Origin: JBGSUE01 sp041753515
Lineage (GTDB): Bacteria; Patescibacteriota; Microgenomatia; UBA10105; UBA927
Assembly: GCA_041753515.1 (NCBI GenBank)
Contig: JBGSUE010000011.1
Coordinates: 1-42,342 of the forward strand
Direction: 5' to 3'
Length of the DNA stretch: 42,342 nucleotides
Shown here in pieces: positions 8,533-16,558 of the stretch. Position numbers and translations under genes: made by a program. Numbering within the stretch: the stretch's first letter is position 1; each line of letters opens with the position of its first letter. The notes under the pieces are model-generated. The model had not been told where the DNA came from. It ran no database searches and saw only the letters and a list, made by a program, of their open reading frames with translations.

Positions 8533-9557
8533 AAATTCTTGCCATTGAATCCAGTTGTGATGAAACGGCAGCAGCGGTTGTTGAGGATGGAGTAAAAATA
8601 CTTTCAAATGTCGTTGCGTCAAGCGCTGAAATGAATAAAAAATGGGGCGGGGTCGTGCCGGAAGTGGCGGCACGTGAACAGCTCAAATCCATCATCCCCG
8701 TCCTCTCCGAATCCCTTTCCCCTTTCACCTCAGTATTTTCACCTCATAATGCATATAAATCCGTTATCGAGAAGCATATCGATGCTATTGCCATAACGGT
8801 AGGACCGGGTCTCATCGGATCACTCCTCATGGGAGTAGAATCAGCAAAAACCATAGCTATGATCACCGAAAAACCCATCATTCCAGTAAACCACGTTTTA
8901 GCTCATATGTACGCGAACTTCATCGATAACCAACCCACATTTCCGGCTATCTCCTTAGTCGTTTCTGGTGGTCATACGGAATTATTTCTTATGCAGTCTC
9001 CAAAAAAACTCAAGTGGCTCGGGGGCACAATTGATGACGCGGCAGGGGAAGCGTTTGATAAAACCGCCCGGCTTCTGGGATTCGGCTCGGGAGGTGGAGT
9101 AACAATTCAGGAAAAAGCAAAAGAATTACGAATGAAGAATTACGAATTACGATTGCCCAGACCGCTTATACACGAAGATGCTCTCAATTTCTCGTTCTCT
9201 GGTCTCAAAACTGCAATTCAACGGGAATGGAAAAAAGAACATCATGAATCCGTCGAAGTATTTGCTCACGAAGTTCAGGAGGCTATAACCGATGTATTAG
9301 TAGCAAAAACTACAAAAGCTGCCGAAAAATACGATGTGAAATCTATTCTTATCTCCGGTGGCGTTGCCGCAAACTTGAAACTGAGGGAGAAATTTTCCAA
9401 TCACGATTCACGATTTACGATTTACGCTCCACCAATTCAGCTCTGTACGGACAATGCCGTCTCCATCGCCTCCTGCGCCCACTTCCGCGGCTCACCAGCC
9501 GACTGGCACACCATTCAGGCCGATCCCGGACTTTCTGTTGAAGTATATACATTATAA
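8529..9557 (+). CDS. tsaD: tRNA N6-threonylcarbamoyladenosine synthase TsaD
   Basis: 342 residues. Transfers the threonylcarbamoyl group to A37 of ANN-decoding tRNAs, with TsaB, TsaE and TsaC elsewhere. MKILAIESSCDETAAA is the classic N-terminus. The iron ligands H122 and H126 lie in NHVLAHMYA, and D307 in LCTDNAV completes the site; SGGHTEL and DDAAGEAFDKTARLLG are diagnostic. Two non-conserved loops, about residues 197-208 and 289-298, are encoded by ATTACGA-type repeats and differ from the usual family sequence, yet the frame stays open. Overlaps the MFS gene by four bases. Confidence 0.97.
   Translation: MKILAIESSCDETAAAVVEDGVKILSNVVASSAEMNKKWGGVVPEVAAREQLKSIIPVLSESLSPFTSVFSPHNAYKSVIEKHIDAIAITVGPGLIGSLLMGVESAKTIAMITEKPIIPVNHVLAHMYANFIDNQPTFPAISLVVSGGHTELFLMQSPKKLKWLGGTIDDAAGEAFDKTARLLGFGSGGGVTIQEKAKELRMKNYELRLPRPLIHEDALNFSFSGLKTAIQREWKKEHHESVEVFAHEVQEAITDVLVAKTTKAAEKYDVKSILISGGVAANLKLREKFSNHDSRFTIYAPPIQLCTDNAVSIASCAHFRGSPADWHTIQADPGLSVEVYTL
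9124..9154. repeat. ATTACGA-type micro-repeat within tsaD
   Basis: Degenerate tandem units of ATTACGA separated by ATGAAGA, read in-frame as ELRMKNYELRL. The same words recur at 9399-9426, 27351-27385, 28174-28225, 37612-37650 and 37675-37711. Confidence 0.8.
9399..9426. repeat. Second ATTACGA-family tract within tsaD
   Basis: Four degenerate units (TCACGAT, TCACGAT, TTACGAT, TTACG) in-frame near the end of tsaD, encoding NHDSRFTIYA. Confidence 0.75.
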
Positions 9558-9566
9558 AACTATAAT
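9538..9566 (+). promoter_or_regulatory. Predicted leaderless promoter of the EamA gene
   Basis: TTGAAG (9538-9543), 17-base spacer, TATAAT (9561-9566), six bases to the ATG at 9573. The -35 lies within the 3' end of tsaD. Confidence 0.65.
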
Positions 9567-9572
9567 CACCCA

Positions 9573-10445
9573 ATGAACTGGATACTTGCAAGCATTCTAA
9601 TGCTTGTTTTTTCAAATATTTATTATTTTGTCCTAAAGCTCGGTCAAAACCGCGGTATCACCGTCAAACCGTCGATGCTTGCCAACTTCTCCATCCCACC
9701 CGTTCTATACTATTTTCTTGGTAAATCATCAGGAATATCATTTTGGATATCACCGTCAATATTTCTCCAAATAGTAACTGCTGCATTTTTCTTCAGTTAT
9801 ATCGGATCAGCAGTATCGTATATTGCCATGCAGAAAGCACCAAATGCCGGATACAGCGTCATCATCACAAAAAGCTACGGTATATTCACAAGCATCGCCG
9901 CCATCTTTCTGTTTGGAAGCTCATTGTCCCCCGTTAAATTTCTTGCAATTTTGTTTACGCTCGCTTGTACTGCTGTTGTAACAGGCGTTTTTGAAAAAAA
10001 GAAATCTGATGTACAGACAAATTATATGTGGGTCATTCTTTCCTTTGTCTCATTCTTTTGTTTCGGATTCCTCCGGTTAACCGGAAAATGGATTGTCGGA
10101 ACTGATAATATTCCACAATTTGCATATCAGTTTTGGCTACTTTTAATTGTGGCGATCATTTCAGGAATCGATTTGTATATACACAGAAAATCCGTTCATC
10201 TCAAACTTGATCTACCGAATGTATTGATTCTTGCAGGGACCGGAATTTTTGTAACTGGATTTTACGGATTTTTGCTTGCAGCCGAAGTTTCTGCTCCAAA
10301 TATCGGATACGTCGGTGCAATCAACACGGCATCCAATGCTGTTTTTACCGTCATTTCAGCCAAATTTTTGGGAGATAAAATTTCACTCGTTCGCTTTCTC
10401 GGCGTCCTGGGGGTGACTGCCGGGATTATCCTTTTAGTGATATAA
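9573..10445 (+). CDS. EamA/DMT-family transporter
   Basis: 290 residues with about ten hydrophobic helices arranged as two similar halves, typical of the drug/metabolite transporter superfamily. The first half ends near VKFLAILFTLACTAVVTGVFEKKK and the second with LVRFLGVLGVTAGIILLVI, the repeated domain end. Substrate is unknown. The promoter and start are well defined. Its 3' end overlaps the convergent PIN gene by 20 bases, so the two may interfere with each other. Confidence 0.8.
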   Translation: MNWILASILMLVFSNIYYFVLKLGQNRGITVKPSMLANFSIPPVLYYFLGKSSGISFWISPSIFLQIVTAAFFFSYIGSAVSYIAMQKAPNAGYSVIITKSYGIFTSIAAIFLFGSSLSPVKFLAILFTLACTAVVTGVFEKKKSDVQTNYMWVILSFVSFFCFGFLRLTGKWIVGTDNIPQFAYQFWLLLIVAIISGIDLYIHRKSVHLKLDLPNVLILAGTGIFVTGFYGFLLAAEVSAPNIGYVGAINTASNAVFTVISAKFLGDKISLVRFLGVLGVTAGIILLVI

Positions 10446-10848
10446 GAAGTATAAGCTCTTTTGGTGAAACGATCGTGAATGCCGTTATGCTTTTTCTCAA
10501 TACGAGGAGATGTTTTTTATCAAGCGTAACCAGGAAGTCAGTTTTTGTTTCAAAACAGGATGCAAGTACATGCGCATCTCCTGCATCAAGGACATCTTTT
10601 TCATGTTTTGACACGAAATTTTTCTTTGGAGCCGGAATAATATGCTTAAAAATATCCTGAATTTCCTCTTTCAAGCCAATTTTATTACGCGATATCTTCT
10701 GTGCATGCCGTAATGCTTCATCAAGTATCGTATCGCTTATTATTCCATTGATACGACCGGTTTTCACCCATTCAAGCAGTTTTGCAGATCCGCCGGTTGG
10801 CGACCGCAATCCCGACAGAATAACGGATGCATTAAAAAATACGTTCAG
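10426..10848 (-). CDS. PIN-domain toxin-like protein, probable CTG start
   Basis: Read from the CTG at 10848 it is 140 residues starting (M)NVFFNASVILSGLRSPTGGS, the correct PIN N-terminus. The only conventional alternative, TTG at 10809, would delete the first strand and active-site residue. The CTG overlaps the antitoxin TGA as CTGA, like the common ATGA overlaps nearby. Later acidic positions are present (SDTILDEAL, DAGDAHVLAS, LVTLDKKHL), but the first catalytic Asp is Asn6. The protein may be an inactive or weakened ribonuclease toxin. Partner of the upstream AbrB-like gene; converges on the EamA gene. Confidence 0.75.
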   Translation of the reverse strand: MNVFFNASVILSGLRSPTGGSAKLLEWVKTGRINGIISDTILDEALRHAQKISRNKIGLKEEIQDIFKHIIPAPKKNFVSKHEKDVLDAGDAHVLASCFETKTDFLVTLDKKHLLVLRKSITAFTIVSPKELILLISLKG

Positions 10849-11099
10849 AGTATCCCCTTTTTCTTGAGATCTTTTGATTGTTCATCGTCATATGCAAAAA
10901 ACTCATCCATTTCGCTCTCCGTATAACTCCTGACCGGATAATCAAGAATACGCACAGGCTCAAGAACCAATCTTCCTTTTTCCTTTCTCGCCCGGACAAA
11001 TGCATGTTCTTCAAACAGACCCGTACGTAAATTTTTGGGAAGAGTGATCAGCCACTTTGGCTGTATTTTTATAATTTCTTCAGTTATCATCTGCTGCAT
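10845..11099 (-). CDS. AbrB/MazE-like antitoxin
   Basis: 84 residues from the ATG at 11099, chosen because AAGGAGA lies six bases upstream; an ATG at 11105 is too close to that site. ITEEIIKIQPKWLITLPKNLR matches the swapped-hairpin AbrB DNA-binding domain (usual form: V-x-x-k-GQITLPkeiR). The C-terminal acidic tail (ESEMDEFFAYDDEQ) is where such antitoxins bind their toxin. It should neutralise the PIN protein and repress its own promoter, which holds a palindrome between -35 and -10. Confidence 0.8.
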   Translation of the reverse strand: MQQMITEEIIKIQPKWLITLPKNLRTGLFEEHAFVRARKEKGRLVLEPVRILDYPVRSYTESEMDEFFAYDDEQSKDLKKKGIL

Positions 11100-11126
11100 A
11101 TACATTCTCCTTATTTCTAACTTTCT

Positions 11127-11155
11127 ATAATACGGAATTTCCGCTAACATGTCAA
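11127..11155 (-). promoter_or_regulatory. Toxin-antitoxin promoter with palindromic operator
   Basis: TTGACA (11155-11150), 17-base spacer, TATTAT (11132-11127). The spacer holds the perfect palindrome CGGAAATTCCG (11133-11143), well placed for autorepression by the AbrB-like antitoxin. The leader is about 20 bases with a Shine-Dalgarno site. Confidence 0.75.
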
Positions 11156-11159
11156 TACC

Positions 11160-11188
11160 TTGCCCCATAGCCTCCTATCACCTACAAT
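11160..11188 (+). promoter_or_regulatory. Predicted leaderless promoter of valS
   Basis: TTGCCC (11160-11165), 17-base spacer, TACAAT (11183-11188), seven bases to the ATG at 11196. Its -35 lies four bases from the -35 of the divergent toxin-antitoxin promoter. Confidence 0.6.
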
Positions 11189-11195
11189 AATCCCC

Positions 11196-13484
11196 ATGGA
11201 CAAAGCATACAACCATACTGATCATGAGACGGATATTTACCGCATGTGGGAAGATGGTGGATATTTTACCCCCGCAATCGATAAAAAGAAAAAACCTTTT
11301 ACCATACTCCTTCCCCTTCCCAACGCCAACGACCCGATGCATATGGGTCATGCACTGTTTACTGTCCAGGATATCCTTGTGAGGTGGCATCGCATGATGG
11401 GCGATCCTACACTTTGGCTACCAGGAGGCGACCACGCAGGGATCGAAACACAATACGTATATGAAAAAAAACTCGCAAAAGAGGAAAAAAGCAGATTTGA
11501 TTTTGACCGTGACACGCTCTACCTTATGATTGAGGAGTTTGTGGAAAAAAATAAATCCGTGAACCGCGACCAGATGAAGCGGCTCGGATTTTCGCTCGAC
11601 TGGACCAGGTATAAATATTCTCTTGACCCGCATATTGTTTCAATCGTTCTTGATACATTTCGGAGTCTGCATAAAGACAGACTGTTGTACCGGGACGCGC
11701 GACTCGTCAATTACTGTCCCAGAGACGGTACGGGGTTTTCCGACCTGGAGGTCGTGTACAAAGAACAGGTTGACCCCTTGTATTATCTGAAGTACGGGCC
11801 ATTCACGATTGCAACTGTTCGTCCTGAAACCAAATTCCGCGATACGGCCCTTGCCGCCAACCCGAAGGACAAACGGTATACACAATTCATAGGTAAAACA
11901 CTCGAAATCATGGGTCTTCTGGGACCAATAAACATGACGGTCATCCCCGATCCCGATGTAGATATGGCATTCGGGACAGGTATCATGAAAGTAACGCCTG
12001 CTCATGATGCACACGATTTTGAACTTGGGAAAAAATTTGGCCTACCGGTCACCCCCATCATTGATACGCGAGGAAAAATGGATTTTTCCTGGTTTCTCAC
12101 GAAAAAAGATGCGGATCCGAAATATCGCCAAAGGGCACAGAAATATCACGGCCTCAAAGTGGCGGCGGCACGAAAAATCATGGTCGAAGACCTCGCGTCC
12201 GACGGACTTTTGGTCAAAACGGATGAAAACTACACGCATCGGGTCGGGTCGTGTTATAAATGCGGATCCGTTCTCGAGCCCCTTCCCATCCCCCAGTGGT
12301 ATGTGAAAACAAAACCGCTCGCCCAAAAAGCCGCCATGGCCATACGCAAAAAACAGACTCGCATTTTCCCTCTCAAACGCTTTGAAAAAATGTATCTCGA
12401 CTGGCTGGATAACATCGAAGACTGGAACATCAGCCGCCAAATTGTCTGGGGGCCGCGAATCCCCGTCTGGTACTGCCTGGACTGCAATCCCGGCATCATA
12501 CTGTCGTTTCTTACAAATGAAAAACTACATGTTCGGGGTACGTATGACGAGCTGAAAAAAACATATACATTCGACGAAATATCACACGGCCTCCAGACTC
12601 TCTCAGCCCCTCTTGAGGCTGAATTTTCGCTTAACGCTAAACCCTGCACCCGGTGCAATGGTACCCGCATCCTCCAGGAAACTGACACATTTGATACATG
12701 GTTCCTGTCTAGTCAATGGCCCTATACGACTCTTGGGTACCCTGATTCAGAAGACTTCAAATACTTCTACCCTACCTCTGTTTTGGATACCATGTGGGAT
12801 ATCCTTTTCTTTTGGGTTGCGCGCATGATGATGATGGGTGCATATCGGACCGGCAACGTCCCTTTTAAGGCCATCCATCTTCACAGCAGGGTCGTTGATG
12901 CACACGGACAAAAAATGAGTAAAAGCCGCGGAAACGTGGTCAATCCCATTGAAATGGTCGACCGGTATGGCGCAGATGCCCTCAGGATGGCACTCATTTA
13001 CGGTGCGGGACCGGGAAGTGACATTGCACTTTCCGAAGACAAAATCCGCGGTATGAGAAACTTCTCAAACAAGCTTTGGAACATGGGCCGATTCCTTGTC
13101 ATGAATATGGAGAATACCAAAGATGTTCCCTTTTACAATGTAGATATTCACAACGCGTTAACAGCGAGCGATAAACGGATAATCTCAGAACTCAACATGC
13201 TCACGACTCAAATAACAAAAGACCTGTCGAAATACCGTTTCTCCGATGCATCTCAACGTTTGTACGAATTTGCTTGGCACAAAGTGGCCGACGTGTATAT
13301 CGAAAAAAATAAGGAACGGTTTACATCAGGCGACCCGGTTGCACTCACTGCGCTGCGTCATGTGATACTCACTCTCATGAAACTTCTTCACCCGTTCATG
13401 CCGTTTGTTACGGAAGTCATCTGGAGCAAAATCCCAAAAAAATACGACAAACCATTAATAGTCTCCCCTTGGCCGGGAAAATAA
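11196..13484 (+). CDS. valS: Valine--tRNA ligase, short form
   Basis: 762 residues; class I synthetase charging tRNA-Val. LPLPNANDPMHMGHAL (about 40-55) holds the HIGH motif as HMGH. The editing domain includes ATVRPETKFRDTALAANP and GTGIMKVTPAHDAHDFELG. Zinc-type Cys pairs occur (GSCYKCG, WYCLDC, CTRC) and HGQKMSKSRGN near 572 is the KMSKS loop. DTFDTWFLSSQWP supports Val/Ile-class specificity. It ends shortly after the anticodon-binding helical domain (SPWPGK), so the C-terminal coiled-coil arm of typical 880-950-residue ValRS is absent. An upstream TTG at 11160 coincides with the -35 and is rejected as start. Confidence 0.95.
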   Translation: MDKAYNHTDHETDIYRMWEDGGYFTPAIDKKKKPFTILLPLPNANDPMHMGHALFTVQDILVRWHRMMGDPTLWLPGGDHAGIETQYVYEKKLAKEEKSRFDFDRDTLYLMIEEFVEKNKSVNRDQMKRLGFSLDWTRYKYSLDPHIVSIVLDTFRSLHKDRLLYRDARLVNYCPRDGTGFSDLEVVYKEQVDPLYYLKYGPFTIATVRPETKFRDTALAANPKDKRYTQFIGKTLEIMGLLGPINMTVIPDPDVDMAFGTGIMKVTPAHDAHDFELGKKFGLPVTPIIDTRGKMDFSWFLTKKDADPKYRQRAQKYHGLKVAAARKIMVEDLASDGLLVKTDENYTHRVGSCYKCGSVLEPLPIPQWYVKTKPLAQKAAMAIRKKQTRIFPLKRFEKMYLDWLDNIEDWNISRQIVWGPRIPVWYCLDCNPGIILSFLTNEKLHVRGTYDELKKTYTFDEISHGLQTLSAPLEAEFSLNAKPCTRCNGTRILQETDTFDTWFLSSQWPYTTLGYPDSEDFKYFYPTSVLDTMWDILFFWVARMMMMGAYRTGNVPFKAIHLHSRVVDAHGQKMSKSRGNVVNPIEMVDRYGADALRMALIYGAGPGSDIALSEDKIRGMRNFSNKLWNMGRFLVMNMENTKDVPFYNVDIHNALTASDKRIISELNMLTTQITKDLSKYRFSDASQRLYEFAWHKVADVYIEKNKERFTSGDPVALTALRHVILTLMKLLHPFMPFVTEVIWSKIPKKYDKPLIVSPWPGK

Positions 13485-13532
13485 CAGACAAAATACTGCC
13501 CGAACGCTCTTTACCATACCGCACAAACACCT

Positions 13533-13590
13533 TTGATATGGAGAGAACCATGACTTCCCGACCACGGAAATCATTGACTCTCCATATCAA
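13533..13590. repeat. Long inverted repeat / hairpin upstream of a small membrane-protein gene
   Basis: Perfect 13-base arms (13533-13545 and 13578-13590). Inside them are nested pairings ATGA/TCAT (13550-13553 with 13571-13574) and TTCC/GGAA (13555-13558 with 13566-13569) around a 7-base loop. No T-tract follows, so it does not look like a simple terminator. It lies between valS and the Shine-Dalgarno site of the next gene. Confidence 0.85.
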
Positions 13591-13608
13591 TACATCCGGA
13601 GGTATACC

Positions 13609-14040
13609 ATGGATTGTAAATTGCTGAATAAATTTATTCAGGCAGAAAAATTTGAAAAAAGAAACAGAATAATGAGAATTCTCTTGCCTGTCGGCACGCT
13701 CATCTGTTTTTCTTACGTCACTTTCCAAACCATTCAAAATACAGCATGGACGTTAACGGATTCCATCCTGCTTATGGTTGGTGCATATGTAAGCACAATA
13801 TCATGCTTGATGAAATCTTCAAACTATATCTACAGGAATTGGTGGGTAACGTATATGCAGGTAGGTGATGGCCGCCCACACAGCATTCGATTAAATGTAA
13901 ATGCGTGGTTAACAACTACACTTTGGTTGCTCACGGCACCGGAAGAACCAATAATCCGTATTTTTCTTGTCACCACGACCGTTTTGCTGTTAACTGTCTG
14001 GTTTTTGGGAAGGTTTATCAAATTACCTTTTCGGCAATAA
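13609..14040 (+). CDS. Small integral membrane protein, unknown family
   Basis: 143 residues with about four hydrophobic helices (ILLPVGTLICFSYVTF, LTDSILLMVGAYVSTISCL, NAWLTTTLWLL, IFLVTTTVLLLTVWFLG) and a short basic N-terminus. The start has a clear GGAGG site seven bases upstream, unlike most neighbours. No family recognised. A 58-base hairpin precedes it and a branched inverted repeat follows, so the gene is bracketed by structured elements and stands apart from flanking operons. Confidence 0.65.
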   Translation: MDCKLLNKFIQAEKFEKRNRIMRILLPVGTLICFSYVTFQTIQNTAWTLTDSILLMVGAYVSTISCLMKSSNYIYRNWWVTYMQVGDGRPHSIRLNVNAWLTTTLWLLTAPEEPIIRIFLVTTTVLLLTVWFLGRFIKLPFRQ

Positions 14041-14055
14041 ATTCAATGCAAGTGA

Positions 14056-14132
14056 GTGCGCAGAACCTGTTGATGGACAACAGCTTCATACCAGAGAGTG
14101 TATGAATGGGTTATGGTCAAACCACTGCGCAC
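14056..14132. repeat. Branched inverted repeat between convergent genes
   Basis: Outer 8-base stem GTGCGCAG (14056-14063) / CTGCGCAC (14125-14132). It encloses hairpin CTGTTG/CAACAG (14067-14083, 5-base loop), hairpin TTCATAC/GTATGAA (14085-14106, 8-base loop) and a weak TGGT/ACCA hairpin (14114-14124). The shape is cloverleaf-like, but no tRNA T-loop, D-loop or CCA consensus is present. It could be a bidirectional RNA structure, a DNA cruciform or an element end. Confidence 0.65.
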
Positions 14133-14168
14133 CTGTCTGATAGACTACAAAATTTGTGCGGTATGGAT

Positions 14169-15269
14169 TTATTTTATGCTCACCGTCTTCACGATTTGTT
14201 TCCATGTTTCGTCGTCGCGATTCCAATCAGAAGGCACGCCGGATTGTTCAAAGTGATTTATCTCCATCGTGGTGTACTGGTCCAGGAGAATCATAACGCC
14301 ATGCATCCGGGTAAACCCGTACCCGTTAGTCGTAATACCATTGAAGGCTCCGTAATAATCCAGGGCAACTTTTCCGTTTACCGCACTAACCTGAATTTGG
14401 GGAAATGCATTACCTGCCGCATCCACGATCTTTGCCAGCTCAAAGTTGATAATCGGTTTTGAAAACCGGTGAAAGGATACGGTAAACCTGGTTTTGCCGG
14501 ACAGTTCGGTTCCATACGATGCACACCCAGATGGATCACAGGAAAGATCCTTGACGTCTGACGGTATCTGAAGCGTAATCGTTCCCACACTAAAGCCAAG
14601 TTTATCGCCAACACGCACTGTCTCCCACCCGCCGACCGTTTGCGGTGCCTGAATTGTAGGAGTAGGTTTAGGCGTAGGTGACGGCGTATACGTCGGGGGC
14701 GGCGCTTCACTGGGTAAAAGCGTCGGAGTCGGTTGCGGTGTATTGGTTGGAGTAAAGGTAGGTGAAATTGTCGGTGTTGGAGTCGGTGCCAATCCTGCAG
14801 ATTCTGTTGATCCTTCAGGTCCGACTTGAATATTAAATTCAGGCTCAGGAGATGGAGTGGGGTCAGATATATTTTTCAAAAACGGAATTGTTCCTCCCGA
14901 ATTTCTCCAATACAGTGCTCCTAAAATACCGATAGCAAAAAAAACCATATACAGCATGATATGTGAAAAACAGGAACCTTTTTTCGGATGTTTTTGGAGT
15001 GTTTTTATGACAGGCTTCGGTTTCGGTTTTGGTTTCTCCAATTTTGGCAACTGCGGCTTTTCCGGCTGCTCTTCTTCCGGAGCGATATATTCATCTTCAA
15101 GAGGACTAATTTCAGGAGTTTCCTCATAGACGAGCGCTTCGTTGTGTTTGTTGAACACTATCTGACCTTCCGGCTTTCCCTCTTCATCCTCCGCATCCTG
15201 CCCGGGTTTTGATTTACCATACAGGTCATCCAACGTCAGTTTGCTCTTATCACCTTTTACCGCACTCAT
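14169..15269 (-). CDS. Single-pass membrane protein with Thr/Pro-rich linker
   Basis: 366 residues. Residues 1-100 are acidic then Lys/Pro-rich and probably cytoplasmic; about 101-121 form one transmembrane helix (FSHIMLYMVFFAIGILGALY). About 135-210 is a Thr/Pro/Ser linker of TPTPT type. The C-terminal domain (about 212-366) begins VGGWETVRVGDKLGFSV and has Cys residues at CDPSGC. Likely exposes a globular domain outside the cell on a stiff, possibly glycosylated stalk. No family recognised. Lies just downstream of the glycosidase gene on the same strand. Confidence 0.75.
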   Translation of the reverse strand: MSAVKGDKSKLTLDDLYGKSKPGQDAEDEEGKPEGQIVFNKHNEALVYEETPEISPLEDEYIAPEEEQPEKPQLPKLEKPKPKPKPVIKTLQKHPKKGSCFSHIMLYMVFFAIGILGALYWRNSGGTIPFLKNISDPTPSPEPEFNIQVGPEGSTESAGLAPTPTPTISPTFTPTNTPQPTPTLLPSEAPPPTYTPSPTPKPTPTIQAPQTVGGWETVRVGDKLGFSVGTITLQIPSDVKDLSCDPSGCASYGTELSGKTRFTVSFHRFSKPIINFELAKIVDAAGNAFPQIQVSAVNGKVALDYYGAFNGITTNGYGFTRMHGVMILLDQYTTMEINHFEQSGVPSDWNRDDETWKQIVKTVSIK

Positions 15270-15316
15270 AGTCCCTGTATTGTTTCAAAAACACCCCCGG
15301 TACGTCAATCTGCACT

Positions 15317-16522
15317 CTACCGCCGTACAAAAACTATAGCATTTGGAATGTTGCGTCCCGGTCCGACTTTATACCCGCCATGCCAAAGAGCTGTAGATCC
15401 GCCGGAGTCAAGATTAAGGCCATTATCCATACCCATCGCTTTCAAAACCCTTGCTGACTCGGCAACAGTAGCGTTATGGACAACTCCGATATATACCGTA
15501 TTCCCTTTGTTTGCGACAAAACTGCGCGGGCCTTTCGAACCCTTTTTCGGATCACCGTCACCACCAAACACGACACCACCGCCGGAAACAAGAAGCGGCT
15601 GGTTTGCCAACACTCCATCATTTCCGGTATCCCTCCCCCATTCAAGCGATTTTCCCACAAACCGGACGGATGATCCCAAAAAAATAACAGCCGGAACAGT
15701 AGAATATACATTGTTGTTGGAATTGAGGTAGTGTTTACGTACGTTCATGAGAAGCGTATCGAATGAATTTGTCTTTCCCTGACAACTTGGGTATGTTGAT
15801 GGGCAGAAATACGATCCGTTAATCCCTGCATAACCGCCGTTTGCCGCCACATATTCCGAAAGCGATTTTACCGGGCAATCATTTGCACAGTCAGAATCGG
15901 AAGCCGAATCAACGATTACCCGTGTTGAGGAAAGGTCACCGGCTACCATATCAACCATAAATGTCCCCGCATCACTGTTCACGCTCTGTCGCGAGTATCC
16001 TCCAGCCGGCGGCGTGTTATTTTCCACAACGTTTTTCGGAATCGAAAAAGCAGCCGTCACCGAAGTACGAAGATCCGCAATCCCCGTGGATAAACCTGAG
16101 AGTGTTGCGGAAGCTGACGCATAATTTCGAAGGGATAAATAACTCAATGCTACAGAAAAATCTTCATCCAGCTTTCCTGTTTTACTCGTCAGTGATTTCA
16201 CCTCCAATAGGTCTTCATAACGGTCAACTGCGCTTTTATAAGTATCATGGATCTGTTTAATTTCTCCCTCCAGTGCGCGGTTGGTGACGTACTGATCCTC
16301 GCCTTTAATCTCGGCAAGCTGATTTTCCACGTCCTCAAGGGATGAGAGAAGTTCGGAATTGTTTGTTTCCAGTTCCGTAATGCGTATCTCATACGCCTTT
16401 TTCTGATCTTGGTATACTTTTATACCATAGAGAATAATCCCGGCAAGAGCAAAGGCAATACAGTATGGAAGGAAAATTATAAGTGTCCGAGCAAGCCGGG
16501 CAGATGGTTTGCCTGTAGTCAT
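15317..16522 (-). CDS. Phosphodiester glycosidase (NAGPA-like) domain protein, membrane-anchored
   Basis: 401 residues. One anchor at about 14-31, then a coiled coil at about 36-95 (repeated Leu/Glu heptads). The catalytic-type domain from about 185 to the end shows GYAGINGSYFCP, FVANKGNTVYIGVV and the diagnostic NLDSGGSTALWHGG, typical of phosphodiester glycosidase (NAGPA) proteins that cleave sugar-phosphodiester bonds. It probably acts outside the membrane on wall or surface glycans. Its promoter lies in the 3' end of the upstream hydrolase gene. Confidence 0.85.
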   Translation of the reverse strand: MTTGKPSARLARTLIIFLPYCIAFALAGIILYGIKVYQDQKKAYEIRITELETNNSELLSSLEDVENQLAEIKGEDQYVTNRALEGEIKQIHDTYKSAVDRYEDLLEVKSLTSKTGKLDEDFSVALSYLSLRNYASASATLSGLSTGIADLRTSVTAAFSIPKNVVENNTPPAGGYSRQSVNSDAGTFMVDMVAGDLSSTRVIVDSASDSDCANDCPVKSLSEYVAANGGYAGINGSYFCPSTYPSCQGKTNSFDTLLMNVRKHYLNSNNNVYSTVPAVIFLGSSVRFVGKSLEWGRDTGNDGVLANQPLLVSGGGVVFGGDGDPKKGSKGPRSFVANKGNTVYIGVVHNATVAESARVLKAMGMDNGLNLDSGGSTALWHGGYKVGPGRNIPNAIVFVRR

Positions 16523-16528
16523 ACAGAC

Positions 16529-16558
16529 AGTGTACCAATGCGGTGGCGGTCAAAGCAA
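16529..16558 (-). promoter_or_regulatory. Predicted leaderless promoter of the glycosidase gene
   Basis: TTGCTT (16558-16553), 18-base spacer ending in extended TGG, TACACT (16534-16529), six bases to the ATG at 16522. It overlaps the stop region of the alpha/beta hydrolase gene. Confidence 0.55.

Noticed and set aside
11640..12688. Long antisense open frames within valS
   Set aside because: They mirror the valS codons on the opposite strand, have no family features and no start signals.
13533..13590. Rho-independent terminator of valS
   Set aside because: The stem is long but no T-tract follows on either strand.
13417..13737. 106-residue minus-strand open frame across the valS end
   Set aside because: It crosses the valS 3' end and the hairpin, lacks a ribosome site and has no recognisable domain.
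14056..14132. tRNA gene
   Set aside because: The fold is cloverleaf-like, but the outer stem is 8 bp, the middle hairpin has 7 bp with an 8-base loop, and no GTTCRANNC T-loop or D-loop consensus is seen on either strand.
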